A program made the position numbers and the translations under genes. From Pseudomonadales bacterium (GTDB lineage Bacteria > Pseudomonadota > Gammaproteobacteria > Pseudomonadales > Natronospirillaceae), in NCBI GenBank assembly GCA_022968985.1, contig JALJPK010000037.1:1-34860 (forward strand): DNA of 34,860 bases. Reading direction: 5' to 3'. The notes under the pieces were generated by a model. The model was not told where the DNA came from, did no database searches, and saw only the letters and a program-made list of their open reading frames with translations. This document shows positions 10,292 through 19,048 of the stretch, one piece after another; the stretch's first letter is position 1; each line of letters opens with the position of its first letter.

Positions 10292-11125
10292 TTAATGGAA
10301 TATACCTGAGTTATTAGAAGCCTCTTCCAATATTTGAAGAATACTTTCATCATCTCTATCCTGGGTTATATTCAACAATTCAAATGACGGCACATCATGC
10401 CAATCCACTTTCGCCCACGGATGTTCCATGTCTTTAAAATACAGTAAACTGGCTACTTTTATGATATCGGAGTAATCGGCTGTTTCATGTTTATCAGCTA
10501 AGTTTTGGTAACCTTTGGGTAACTTACACAATTCAGGTGGGAAATCCCATTTCCTCAAAATCACTTCACCTAATTCACCATGAAGTTTACTAATTACTTG
10601 ATCAAGTGTAATCCCGTCAGAAATTAAATCTTCATGTTCTTCAGCATAAGTAAGAATAGGTAAGGCACCCAATTGATGCACAAGTGCAGCCAATGTGACC
10701 TCCTCCAACGCCATGCCTTTTTGTTTAGCTGCAATCACATGGCTTATTGTGGCAATTTTAGCAGTTTGTTCCCAAATACCACGTAACCTTGTATCAATAA
10801 TATCGGTGGTTGCTTGGAACATTTGTTCCATTGCAAGTCCAATCGCTAAATTAGCTGTATAATTCATTCCCAAGCGTTTAACTGCCACACTTTAATCTTT
10901 GACCTCAACAGGCGCCCTAAGTAATGGGCTATTTGTTACTCTTACAATTCGAGCCGTTAATGAAGCGTCTGTTGAAATAATTTTAACCAAATCGGCAATA
11001 CTGGCATTTTCGTCCTCCGCTACATCCCTTACTTTTAAAGCTACTTCTGGCAGAGTGGGTAACGTTAGCTGATCATTTTCGATCGCTTCGATGATGTCAT
11101 TTCGAACCGTTTGGATAATATTCAT
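10292..11125 (-). pseudogene. HDOD-domain signalling protein interrupted by an in-frame TAA
   Basis: HDOD proteins (degenerate HD-domain fold) act in bacterial signalling and gene regulation. The N-terminal part, from MNIIQTVRNDIIEAIE at 11125, has the family opening LPTLPEVALKVRDVAED and ends in PVEVKD; the rest resumes in the same frame with SVAVKRLGMNYTANLAIGL. Between them is a single TAA at 10892-10894. HDOD proteins usually have a Leu there (pattern I-x-x-L-x-x-A-I-x-x-L-G), so a TTA to TAA change explains it. No base is lost or gained. GAGG six bases before the ATG at 11123-11125 supports this start; an upstream ATG at 11158 would add 11 residues. The downstream part could restart at GTG 10888. 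Either recent decay or a sequencing error. Confidence 0.8.
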
Positions 11126-11141
11126 GCATGGCCTCGCGATG

Positions 11142-11160
11142 GCTTGCGAAACCCGCAAGC
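11142..11160. other. GC-rich hairpin between ygfZ and the HDOD gene
   Basis: GCTTGCG-AAACC-CGCAAGC, a 7-bp perfect stem with a 5-base loop, sits right after the ygfZ stop and just before the HDOD start codon. No T-run follows on the minus strand, so it is more likely an mRNA structure near the ribosome binding site or a processing signal than a terminator. Confidence 0.4.
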
Positions 11161-11164
11161 AGAA

Positions 11165-12028
11165 TTAAAACTGATACGGTAAGTCTAGCAGTTCTAATGG
11201 ATTTTCAAGTTTATCTTTCAAATAGAACTGTTCATTTATTGTAGCGCTGATCAGTGCTTGCTTTGAGCTACTATTAACGACTTTACCAATCACTTTTGAT
11301 GCCTGATTTACAATATCCGTTCCTGCCAATAACACTTGATCTACTGCCACACGATGTAAACGTTTTTTGCTTTTGCCTTTGTAATGTAATCTGGCAATAA
11401 TTTCTTGGCCTGTGTAACAACCTTTTTTAAAATCGATAGCGCCTATAAGTTCTAAATTCAGCATTTGTGCAATGAATGCACCGACATTTTCATGGGTTAA
11501 CCAAGGTATACCCATATCAATACTGTGATTAACCAACAATTCATCCACTTGTTGTGTTTCATCACTAATTTTGGTTATTAAAGACTCATCGTTCTTAGTC
11601 CAACATTCAACTAATGAGTCAGTATGAAACAGCCATAACGTAGATTCATCTTGAACAACACAACCTGGTGTAAAACTAGGAATAACATCAACGCTGTTAA
11701 TGTCTCCAGAAAATACCACACCTTTAAACGTGTCACGCTCATCTTTTAATACCACTTTAAAAAATGCGGCGTACTTTTTTAGAGTACTTAAACAGTCTTC
11801 AATAATGTCGGCACTCATTTGCAATAAAAACCCATCGTTAATGGCAATGGCATTAAAATTGGCAAATACACGCCCTTTAGCATCTGAAAAACTACCTAGT
11901 TTTTGTTGACCTAATTCAAACTCATTAAATTGACAGCTAGACTGTCCCTGTAATAATTTTTTACTATCAGGACCTGTCACCGATAAAAAGCTTAAATTTT
12001 CAATTTTGTCGTATTGTAATGTGCTCAT
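11165..12028 (-). CDS. ygfZ: folate-binding protein YgfZ (iron-sulfur cluster maintenance)
   Basis: Homologue of the aminomethyltransferase (GcvT) fold that uses a tetrahydrofolate-type cofactor to help repair or assemble [4Fe-4S] proteins such as MiaB. The diagnostic motif KGCYTGQEIIARLHYKG, with the conserved cysteine, lies around residues 194-210; the N-terminal LLQGQSSCQF and the ending DLPYQF also fit. At 287 residues it is somewhat shorter than the E. coli protein. It is divergent from sdhE, a very common arrangement in gammaproteobacteria, and followed after 40 bases by the broken HDOD gene. Confidence 0.93.
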   Translation of the reverse strand: MSTLQYDKIENLSFLSVTGPDSKKLLQGQSSCQFNEFELGQQKLGSFSDAKGRVFANFNAIAINDGFLLQMSADIIEDCLSTLKKYAAFFKVVLKDERDTFKGVVFSGDINSVDVIPSFTPGCVVQDESTLWLFHTDSLVECWTKNDESLITKISDETQQVDELLVNHSIDMGIPWLTHENVGAFIAQMLNLELIGAIDFKKGCYTGQEIIARLHYKGKSKKRLHRVAVDQVLLAGTDIVNQASKVIGKVVNSSSKQALISATINEQFYLKDKLENPLELLDLPYQF

Positions 12029-12095
12029 AATGATATTTACTTGTAATAATGACGCTGATTGTTAAAAAATGGGGTCGTTAACAGCATGTTAACTG

Positions 12096-12124
12096 TTAAA
12101 GAAGCTCGATACACTTTATTATAC
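12096..12124. promoter_or_regulatory. candidate overlapping divergent promoters, ygfZ / sdhE
   Basis: In the 120-bp divergent gap the plus strand has TTAAAG (12096-12101), 17 bases, TTATAC (12119-12124), pointing to sdhE. The minus strand carries a perfect TATAAT (complement of 12118-12123), pointing to ygfZ, with only a weak TTTAGA -35. The two -10 boxes overlap, so the promoters would exclude each other. Confidence 0.4.
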
Positions 12125-12148
12125 GCACCTTTGAATCACCTCTAAAGA

Positions 12149-12409
12149 ATGAATATGGTCAGCCAAGAAAAATTAAACCGATTATTTTGGCATTCTCGTC
12201 GTGGAATGCTTGAACTAGACTTATTATTAGTGCCCTTTGTGCAAGAACATTACGTCTTAATAGACAAAGCGGATCAAGATCGATATGACACACTCATTAC
12301 AGAAGAAGACCAAGACCTATTTGCTTGGTTGATGAAACGCACCCCAGCGAATAATTCTGAAAACCAAATCATCATTGATTTAATTTTAGAACGCTCAAAC
12401 CTCAAATAA
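12149..12409 (+). CDS. sdhE: succinate dehydrogenase flavinylation factor SdhE
   Basis: Small cytoplasmic factor that promotes covalent attachment of FAD to the flavoprotein subunit of succinate dehydrogenase and fumarate reductase. At 86 residues it is the usual size, and the functional motif RRGMLELD (the RGxxE signature) is at 17-24, followed by the typical FAWLMKRTPA near residue 60. A second ATG two codons downstream is a possible alternative start. The stop is one base before the ygfX start, so the two form the common sdhE-ygfX operon. Confidence 0.95.
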   Translation: MNMVSQEKLNRLFWHSRRGMLELDLLLVPFVQEHYVLIDKADQDRYDTLITEEDQDLFAWLMKRTPANNSENQIIIDLILERSNLK

Positions 12410-12410
12410 T

Positions 12411-12821
12411 ATGTTTAACCCAATCAAGCTTAAAACAAAACCCAGCCAAAAGCGCAAATGGCTCAATACTACATTGAGCATTATTTGCGCTTTTTTCATT
12501 TGGATCAGCCCTAGTCTGCTCATATTAAAAATATTTTTAACATTTATTTTATTGGGTAATTTTGTGTGGTTACTTTTTAAATGACAAGACAGCTTAGAAA
12601 TTGACTGGAAATTACTCGACGACATTCAAATAATTAATAAAAACTCAAAATCTTCTTATAAATTAAGCAGTTGCATTATTACAAGTTGGTATTGTGTTTG
12701 GGTATTAACTGACGAAAAGGGTCGATACAAAAAACTACATATATGGTTCGATCAATTTGACAAGCAAAACACTTGGCAACTTAGGTGCAACCTTGTCGCA
12801 TGGAAAAAAAATAGCACTTGA
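12411..12821 (+). pseudogene. ygfX: YgfX-family membrane protein interrupted by an in-frame TGA
   Basis: Directly follows sdhE, the usual place of ygfX. The first 57 codons, from MFNPIKLKTKPSQKRK, encode a basic N-terminus and two membrane segments ending in GNFVWLLFK. A single TGA (12582-12584) follows, and the frame then stays open for 78 more codons that resemble the cytoplasmic half of YgfX (SSCIITSWYCVWVLTDEKG, then LHIWFDQFDKQNTWQLR) up to TGA at 12819-12821. The total of 136 codons matches the normal YgfX length of about 135. Likely ancestral codons are TGG or CGA. YgfX has been called the toxin CptA, but that role is disputed. I regard the gene as recently inactivated, or the base as an error. 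Confidence 0.75.
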
Positions 12822-12845
12822 AACTGCGTTAAATTTCAGTAAAAT
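12818..12845 (+). promoter_or_regulatory. sigma-70 type promoter for the DUF2185-ribE unit
   Basis: TTGAAA (12818-12823), 16-base spacer, TAAAAT (12840-12845). The -35 overlaps the final stop codon of ygfX, and the predicted start of transcription is about 25 bases before the DUF2185 start codon. Confidence 0.6.
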
Positions 12846-12877
12846 GCGCGCCCCCGAATTGCGAGTTTCATTTAAGC

Positions 12878-13192
12878 ATGAATATACATAATGCTCACCT
12901 TTGTTTAGTCTCCACTTTAATAGTGAACGACCGCCCAATGCCGATTCGATTTTTTTACAAAGAATCACCTAATCATCAAAATGACAGCGGGTTTCGATTT
13001 TACTCAGGGTTAGAAAGTGATGATTTTTTACAAACTGATGAAGCGGCATGTGTTGCACCACTAGATTGTATGATTCGAGTTGATCCAACGATTCAATCTT
13101 TAATTGAGCTATCTAACATTGGCTCTGTTTGGGAACGTTTGCCCAACAGTAATACATGGTCAGAAGTGTTAGACTACCAAATTCCTGCATAA
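12878..13192 (+). CDS. DUF2185 family protein
   Basis: 104 residues with the pattern of DUF2185 (Imm33-like) proteins: a basic-aromatic RFFYKESP, then DSGFRFYSGLESDD (family pattern DSGWrflsGdE) and a C-terminal half with APLDCMIRVDP and WERLPNS. The family is found both as housekeeping proteins of unknown role and as immunity proteins to polymorphic toxins; nothing toxin-like lies nearby, so the former is more likely here. It has its own promoter and stands 23 bases before ribE, so the two are probably co-transcribed. Confidence 0.65.
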   Translation: MNIHNAHLCLVSTLIVNDRPMPIRFFYKESPNHQNDSGFRFYSGLESDDFLQTDEAACVAPLDCMIRVDPTIQSLIELSNIGSVWERLPNSNTWSEVLDYQIPA

Positions 13193-13215
13193 CTCATCTA
13201 TTAGGTAATGGTCAT

Positions 13216-13848
13216 ATGTTCACCGGTATTGTTCAAGGCAAAGCAACAGTAGAGTCAAATAACATTAACAACGGCATCATGCGTTTAGTTGTTAAGCTTC
13301 CTAAGCAAAATACCAAACAGCTTTTAATTGGTGCTAGTGTCGCTATTAATGGCTGTTGTTTAACCGTTGTTAATACAGATAACTTTCCACTGGTGCCTTT
13401 TGATGTCATTGATGAAACCTTAAACGTCACCAACCTTGGCAATATTAAAAGCTCAGACACAGTCAATTTTGAACGTTCCGCAAAAGTAGGCGATGAAATT
13501 GGCGGACATACTGTATCAGGTCATGTATCCGCTTTAGCAATAATTAAAAAAATAGACAAAAACCAAGACAACGTCAGTATCCGTTTTGAAATTGATCAAA
13601 AATTTACTGCTTATATTTTTGATAAAGGATTTGTTGCATTAGATGGCTGTTCACTTACTGTATGTGATGTAAAAGACAATCAGTTTAGTGTGAGTTTTAT
13701 TCCTGAAACATTACAAGCCACTATTTTTGGTGATCACTTTATCGGCAAACAGATTAATTTCGAGATTGATTCAAGCACTCAAACAACTGTTGATACTATT
13801 AAACGTTTGTTACCTGACATGCTAAAAAACATCGAATTATCAACATAA
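13216..13848 (+). CDS. ribE: riboflavin synthase, alpha subunit
   Basis: Catalyses dismutation of two 6,7-dimethyl-8-ribityllumazines to riboflavin. The 210-residue protein starts MFTGIVQGKATVES, the conserved family start, and contains the two lumazine-binding repeats (about 1-95 and 96-195), each with the CCLTV or CSLTV element and GGHTVSGHV between them. An upstream in-frame ATG at 13156 is rejected because it overlaps DUF2185 and precedes the conserved N-terminus. No other rib gene is nearby and no FMN riboswitch is visible upstream. Confidence 0.96.
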   Translation: MFTGIVQGKATVESNNINNGIMRLVVKLPKQNTKQLLIGASVAINGCCLTVVNTDNFPLVPFDVIDETLNVTNLGNIKSSDTVNFERSAKVGDEIGGHTVSGHVSALAIIKKIDKNQDNVSIRFEIDQKFTAYIFDKGFVALDGCSLTVCDVKDNQFSVSFIPETLQATIFGDHFIGKQINFEIDSSTQTTVDTIKRLLPDMLKNIELST

Positions 13849-14004
13849 TCTGTCACTATGAAGTTTACAACTTTGTTAATATTAAACTCAATATTGACAA
13901 AAACTTAAACAACAACTTAATCCACTTCACCTTTTGATTACTTCCAAATTGAGAAAAGAAAATCAATGTGCTTAAATGCACAAAAAATAACAGGGGTAAA
14001 AATC

Positions 14005-14304
14005 ATGCTACGAATCATCATCCATTTATTAGTACTAATCTTACTTGGCGCAGAAATTTTCCATATTGTGCGTTTTATTCAAATTAATGATATTAATTTA
14101 ATCCAAATTCAAGTGATCGATTTTGAATGGGTTAATGCTTTATATATCAGTATTGGCGCCATTACGACCAGCTTTATTTGTTTTATATTTTTTATCGCAG
14201 TTAATACATTAAATAAGTATTGGTACTATGTCGTTTACCCAGTAATTAGCTTGGTATTGGCGTTTGTTGTTTATTATAAAATCCCTTTTGTAGGTATTTC
14301 ATAA
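14005..14304 (+). CDS. small membrane protein, function unknown
   Basis: 99 residues with membrane segments at about 3-20, 42-64 and 70-92; the family is not recognised. The ATG at 14005 is chosen because CAGGGGT lies eight bases upstream and the protein then begins directly with a membrane segment; an in-frame ATG at 13966 would add 13 residues without a ribosome binding site. A possible -35 TTGACA at 13894-13899 lies upstream, but its -10 (TTAATC) is poor. It is 35 bases before the secreted DM13 gene and probably shares its transcript. Confidence 0.65.
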   Translation: MLRIIIHLLVLILLGAEIFHIVRFIQINDINLIQIQVIDFEWVNALYISIGAITTSFICFIFFIAVNTLNKYWYYVVYPVISLVLAFVVYYKIPFVGIS

Positions 14305-14339
14305 CCCATAGAAAAAGTCGATTTGCTAAAGGTATAAAC

Positions 14340-15251
14340 ATGAAAAAAATAATTAGTTTCGCCATAGGATGTATCTTTTCTAATTTAATCTATGCAGGCA
14401 ACTCTCAAGATAATGCCCAAGTTAATGCTCAATTTATAGATTTATCGGTTACAGGTTTACACTATCAAAGTGGGCAAATAACTGGATTCACAGATAATAC
14501 AAACCCATTGTTATTGCGCACTGACTCAAACGTGATTTTTTCAATAGGGGTTTTAAAATTCGAGTCCATTACAGCAACTAATAAAATGCGACTCTTAGAT
14601 TTAGCCGGCCCAGTAAGCACAAATAACATAGCGTTAATTAATACAAGCAATTTACTTATTAGTATTGACGAAGACTTAGATCTAACAAACGGCATTCAAA
14701 TCTCAAAAGAAATGCATACTTTATTTAATGACATTAATGTGGACTTAAATGATGAGCATTTTAGTGACATCATAAATGGTCAATTAAAAAAGGTTAATCG
14801 TTTGTTATTAAGTAAACAAAATAATATTCAGTCTTTAATTGATATTTATTATCCCGCTTTTGAATGTGAAACCAACCAATCTAACAACAAGCAGAAGCTG
14901 GAGTCGACGGGGGAAAAATCTGAGTCGAAATCTGGATCAAAAATTGGGCAAACCGCACAACTTAAAACGTTACATCATCGTGTATCAGGACAAATAGAAA
15001 TACTCAATGACTGCACGTTACGAATCACTGATTTTACTTATGACGGAAAAGGTCCAGATACTTTTTTCTATGTCGCTAGAGATGGTGATTATAAAAACGG
15101 ATCACAAGTAGGTGATCAGCTTAAACGTGGTCAATCGTATAAAAACAACACCCTGCTTATCAAAATCGATCAATTAGATGATTTTAATAGCATCAGTGTT
15201 TGGTGTGAAGATTTTTCAGTGAACTTTGGGGATGGATTTTTCAAAGACTGA
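14340..15251 (+). CDS. secreted protein with a C-terminal DM13 domain
   Basis: 303 residues. Signal peptide at 1-19 (MKKIISFAIGCIFSNLIYA, then G). The middle (about 25-175) has no recognised domain, and a polar linker rich in Ser/Lys (185-205) follows. Residues about 212-302 fit the DM13 domain: HRVSGQIEIL, TLRITDFTYDGKGPDTFF and ISVWCEDFSVNFGDGFF. DM13 is proposed to be a cytochrome-like, electron-transferring domain with a conserved Cys; the candidate here is Cys289 (with Cys225). The biochemical role is a family-level proposal, not shown. The domain call rests on these motifs. Followed by a strong terminator. Confidence 0.7.
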   Translation: MKKIISFAIGCIFSNLIYAGNSQDNAQVNAQFIDLSVTGLHYQSGQITGFTDNTNPLLLRTDSNVIFSIGVLKFESITATNKMRLLDLAGPVSTNNIALINTSNLLISIDEDLDLTNGIQISKEMHTLFNDINVDLNDEHFSDIINGQLKKVNRLLLSKQNNIQSLIDIYYPAFECETNQSNNKQKLESTGEKSESKSGSKIGQTAQLKTLHHRVSGQIEILNDCTLRITDFTYDGKGPDTFFYVARDGDYKNGSQVGDQLKRGQSYKNNTLLIKIDQLDDFNSISVWCEDFSVNFGDGFFKD

Positions 15252-15263
15252 TTATTTTAAAAC

Positions 15264-15304
15264 AAAAAAAGGCGATCACAGCTTAAATGTGATCGCCTTT
15301 TTTT
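15264..15304. terminator. bidirectional terminator between the DM13 gene and kdsA
   Basis: A perfect 17-bp stem, seven A-T pairs plus GGCGATCACA/TGTGATCGCC, with a 7-base loop. T-runs on both strands serve the convergent genes ending at 15251 (plus) and 15329 (minus). Confidence 0.95.
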
Positions 15305-15328
15305 ATGAGTTAGTTTTAACTGAGTGCT

Positions 15329-16207
<879 letters not shown>

Positions 16208-16239
16208 TTAACTTTTTATCAGATTATTTTCTATTTTTT

Positions 16240-18315
16240 ATGCTGCCAGAACCCGTAAAAACATCAATACAAACCGCCTATCGTGATTTTCTAAAAAGTA
16301 AATCACTCAAACCCCGCTTGGGTCAAAAACAGATGATCGCGCATATTGCGCGAGTGTTAGGTGAAATTAAACTAAATGCCGACAACCTACGCTCGAATGA
16401 TGCAGGCATAGCGGTGGTAGAAGCTGGCACCGGTACAGGTAAAACGGTTGCGTATTTGATTGGCACCATAGCTTATGCGTTAGCCATGAAAAAAAAGGTA
16501 GTGGTATCAACGGCAACCATTGCGCTTCAGGAGCAAATTTTATTAAAAGATTTGCCCGATATCCAAAAACATTCAGGCTTAAAATTTAGTTATGCATTAG
16601 CCAAAGGCCGTCGTCGTTATGTTTGCCTATTTAAACTCGATCAACTGATTCAATTACACCAAGGTGTCTCGCAAAACAATGCGTTATTTGAAGATCATTT
16701 AACTGCCGACGAACAAGAGTTAAGTAAACTCAATAACATGTTATTAATGTACGGCTCGGGTAAATGGAATGGTGAATACGAATCGTGGGAAGAAGAAATT
16801 CAAGAACAAGAGTGGTCAGACTTAACCGCTACCCATCAAGAATGCACACGCCATCGTTGCCCACATTATTCAAATTGCGCTTTATATAAAGCACGCGAAA
16901 AATTAGAAGACGCCGATGTAATTGTGGCGAACCACGATTTATTATTAAGTGATGTATCCATGGGTGGTGGCACTATTTTATCGAGCCCCAAAGACACCAT
17001 TTATATTATTGATGAGGGCCATCATTTAGCCGCCAAAGCGTTAGATCATTTTGCGGCTGAGCTTTCAATAAAAGGCACCCAATCCAGCCTAGACCAAGCC
17101 AAAAAGATTCAAGCCAACTTAAAAACAGTGATGGCGCTGGATGATAATTTACATAAATTATGTGAACCGTTATTTAAAAACATTCAAATTGCGTCAGAGT
17201 ACATGCTGGGGCTGCGTTATCTTTTAGAGTCGATGACAGGCAATAATTACGAATCAACTACAATACGCATTACTAAAGAAACTCTTGCACAGGATTCACA
17301 ACAACACGAAATGGCCGATCAAATGGGTATGCTAAAACCCGTGTTCGCACAAATAGTATCGGCGTTTGAATCCATTCAAAAAGTATTAAAAGAAAGTTTG
17401 TCAGAACAAGGTAATGAAATCAGCAAAGAGCAAGCTGAAAGTTGGTTACCCGTTACAGGACGTTTATTGTTTCGTTTTGAAGCGTGCAGTTATTTATGTT
17501 ATTCGTTTACCAAAACAGACCCTGAAGGTAAACCTCCACAAGCTAGATGGATCGATAAAGTAGTATTTAATGAATTTAACGATCTGCATGTAAAATGCTC
17601 ACCTATTGTGGCTAGTGGTTTATTAGATACTGTTTTTTGGCAACCCAGCTTTTCTGTTATTTTAACTTCGGCCACCTTAACTGTGGGCCAAAAGTTTGAT
17701 CAAATTGCGAATCGTGCGGGGATTCCTGATTCCGCGCATTTTCATCAAGTTGAAAGTCCATTTCAATACGAGCGTCAAGTTCGCTTTTCAATTCCCGACA
17801 TTGCTGTTGAAGCCAACAAAGTAGAACAACACACCCAAAGTATCATTCAAGCGATGGACGAAGTATTAGAGCAAAAAAACTCAAATATGGTTTTGTTCTC
17901 CTCACGCAAACAAATGAACGAAGTATTTAATGCTTTAAGTGACTCTTGGCAAGAAATCATATTAAAACAAAATCAAAAACCAAAAAACATAATCATCGCC
18001 GAACATCAAAAACGCATTGATAATGAAGAGGGTTCTACCATTTTTGGTTTAGCCAGTTTTGCCGAAGGGGTCGATTTACCGGGTAATTATTTAACCCATT
18101 TGATGATTGCCAAAATTCCGTTTGCAACCCCTGATGATCCAATTTCAGCACAGTTATCACAATGGATCGAACAAAATGGTGGCAACCCATTTATGAGTAT
18201 CACAGTACCTGACGCTGCGATTCGTTTAGTGCAAGCTTGCGGTCGATTGATTCGTTCAGAAACCGATACCGGTTATATATATTTGATGGATCAACGTATG
18301 GTAACTAAGCGTTAG
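16240..18315 (+). CDS. dinG: ATP-dependent DNA helicase DinG, C-terminus cut by an in-frame TAG
   Basis: Superfamily 2, XPD-like 5'-3' helicase with an iron-sulfur cluster, acting on R-loops and collapsed forks. Walker A AGTGTGKT at 62-69; cluster cysteines at 129, 202, 207 and 213 (the last three in ECTRHRCPHYSNC); DEGH box at 258-261; motif VI QACGRLIRSETD near the end. The frame stops at TAG (18313-18315) after RMVTKR, but in the same frame the next codons read GPTLRASLPNFG and then TAA at 18352. Relatives continue R-x-YG-x-x-x-L-x-SLP here, so TAG very probably replaces a Tyr TAT/TAC codon. Only 14 residues are lost, outside the helicase motifs, so activity is likely kept. Confidence 0.93.
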   Translation: MLPEPVKTSIQTAYRDFLKSKSLKPRLGQKQMIAHIARVLGEIKLNADNLRSNDAGIAVVEAGTGTGKTVAYLIGTIAYALAMKKKVVVSTATIALQEQILLKDLPDIQKHSGLKFSYALAKGRRRYVCLFKLDQLIQLHQGVSQNNALFEDHLTADEQELSKLNNMLLMYGSGKWNGEYESWEEEIQEQEWSDLTATHQECTRHRCPHYSNCALYKAREKLEDADVIVANHDLLLSDVSMGGGTILSSPKDTIYIIDEGHHLAAKALDHFAAELSIKGTQSSLDQAKKIQANLKTVMALDDNLHKLCEPLFKNIQIASEYMLGLRYLLESMTGNNYESTTIRITKETLAQDSQQHEMADQMGMLKPVFAQIVSAFESIQKVLKESLSEQGNEISKEQAESWLPVTGRLLFRFEACSYLCYSFTKTDPEGKPPQARWIDKVVFNEFNDLHVKCSPIVASGLLDTVFWQPSFSVILTSATLTVGQKFDQIANRAGIPDSAHFHQVESPFQYERQVRFSIPDIAVEANKVEQHTQSIIQAMDEVLEQKNSNMVLFSSRKQMNEVFNALSDSWQEIILKQNQKPKNIIIAEHQKRIDNEEGSTIFGLASFAEGVDLPGNYLTHLMIAKIPFATPDDPISAQLSQWIEQNGGNPFMSITVPDAAIRLVQACGRLIRSETDTGYIYLMDQRMVTKR

Positions 18316-18377
18316 GGGCCAACCCTTCGAGCATCATTACCCAATTTTGGATAAAAAAGTTTTAAGTGAGAAGTTTG

Positions 18378-18405
18378 AGGTTTAAGGTTTAAGGTTTAAG
18401 GTTTT
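18378..18405 (+). repeat. heptanucleotide tandem repeat
   Basis: AGGTTTA occurs three times in tandem (18378, 18385, 18392), followed by AGGTTTT at 18399; an AAGTTTG just before looks like a decayed unit. A short slippage-prone microsatellite in the gap after dinG, outside any gene. Confidence 0.8.
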
Positions 18406-18408
18406 ATA

Positions 18409-18597
18409 CCCCGTCATCTTCAACACCTTCTCGCTGCAGATCCGACGTCTTTGTTTATGACTATTCCAAAACAGATTTAAAAGAAAATGCCCCCAAACTT
18501 TGCTCCGCAAATTTGAGGATGACGATTGTTAGTAATTGCTCAATCCCGTCATCTTCAACATCTTTTCGTTGCAGATCCGACGACTGTTCTTTTGACT
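18409..18597. repeat. REP/MITE-like intergenic repeat with inverted ends and a second half-copy
   Basis: About 50 bases beginning CCGTCATCTTCAACA and containing TGCAGATCCGACG occur at 18409-18462 and again at 18545-18597, with few differences. After the first copy, TTTGAGGATGACG (about 18514-18526) is an imperfect inverse of its first 13 bases, so 18411-18526 has the shape of a roughly 116-bp element with inverted ends, followed by a half-copy. The half-copy reaches the stop codon of the VanZ-like gene. No coding capacity; together with the heptamer repeat it fills the dinG gap. Confidence 0.55.
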
Positions 18598-19048
18598 AAC
18601 TTTCGTTTCTAAAACGTGGAATAAACCAAGACAATCCAATTAAACCAAGTCCAATCAAAATACCAGTAAGTGAGGCGATCCAATCCTCCCAACTGGCCAC
18701 TCGAGAAACATTAAAACCTTGTAAGTATTCTTCTAAACTAAACACCCCCAAACTAATCAATAATGCATAAATAACACGTATTAGTTTTGAACGGTCTATT
18801 AATAATCGATCAAGGGTTCTATATATTAATAAAGTCACAATACACCCTGCAAAAACATGCAGCTGCTTATCTCCACCAAACCAGCCTTCCAGTATTAATG
18901 AAAAGTCATGATTACCCATACTTTTTAAAAAAGAAGCGATTAATAACGACATAAAAACAATAAATAAACAGCTATCAAAAATCGATTTTAATAAACTGCT
19001 TTCTTTTTGAAGCACATTTAACATGGGTTTACTTTTACCTTTATTCAT
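18596..19048 (-). CDS. VanZ-like membrane protein
   Basis: 150 residues with four membrane segments (about 24-41, 62-79, 90-105 and 124-143). It follows the spacing of VanZ-like proteins: DKQLH at 60-64 (family DKxxH), EEYLQ at 106-110 (ExxQ), R116, D122 and a glycine-rich last helix SLTGILIG. The cellular role of such proteins outside teicoplanin-resistance clusters is unknown. The first ATG is used; MLNVL at codon 9 is an alternative. It overlaps the upstream DUF2937-like gene by one base, so the two are translated together. Confidence 0.7.
   Translation of the reverse strand: MNKGKSKPMLNVLQKESSLLKSIFDSCLFIVFMSLLIASFLKSMGNHDFSLILEGWFGGDKQLHVFAGCIVTLLIYRTLDRLLIDRSKLIRVIYALLISLGVFSLEEYLQGFNVSRVASWEDWIASLTGILIGLGLIGLSWFIPRFRNES

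Noticed and set aside
12582..12584. TGA in ygfX as a selenocysteine codon
   Set aside because: YgfX is not a known selenoprotein, the position is not a catalytic cysteine, and I see no convincing hairpin right after the TGA.
12149..12821. sdhE-ygfX as an active toxin-antitoxin pair
   Set aside because: SdhE is best supported as a flavinylation factor, ygfX is interrupted here, and the toxin role is disputed.
13193..13215. FMN riboswitch before ribE
   Set aside because: Only 23 bases separate ribE from the gene before it, and the leader of the DUF2185 gene is far too short.
18378..18405. Telomere-like AGGTTTA repeats as a replicon end
   Set aside because: Only four units, inside a continuous chromosomal context; a short slippage repeat is the simpler explanation.
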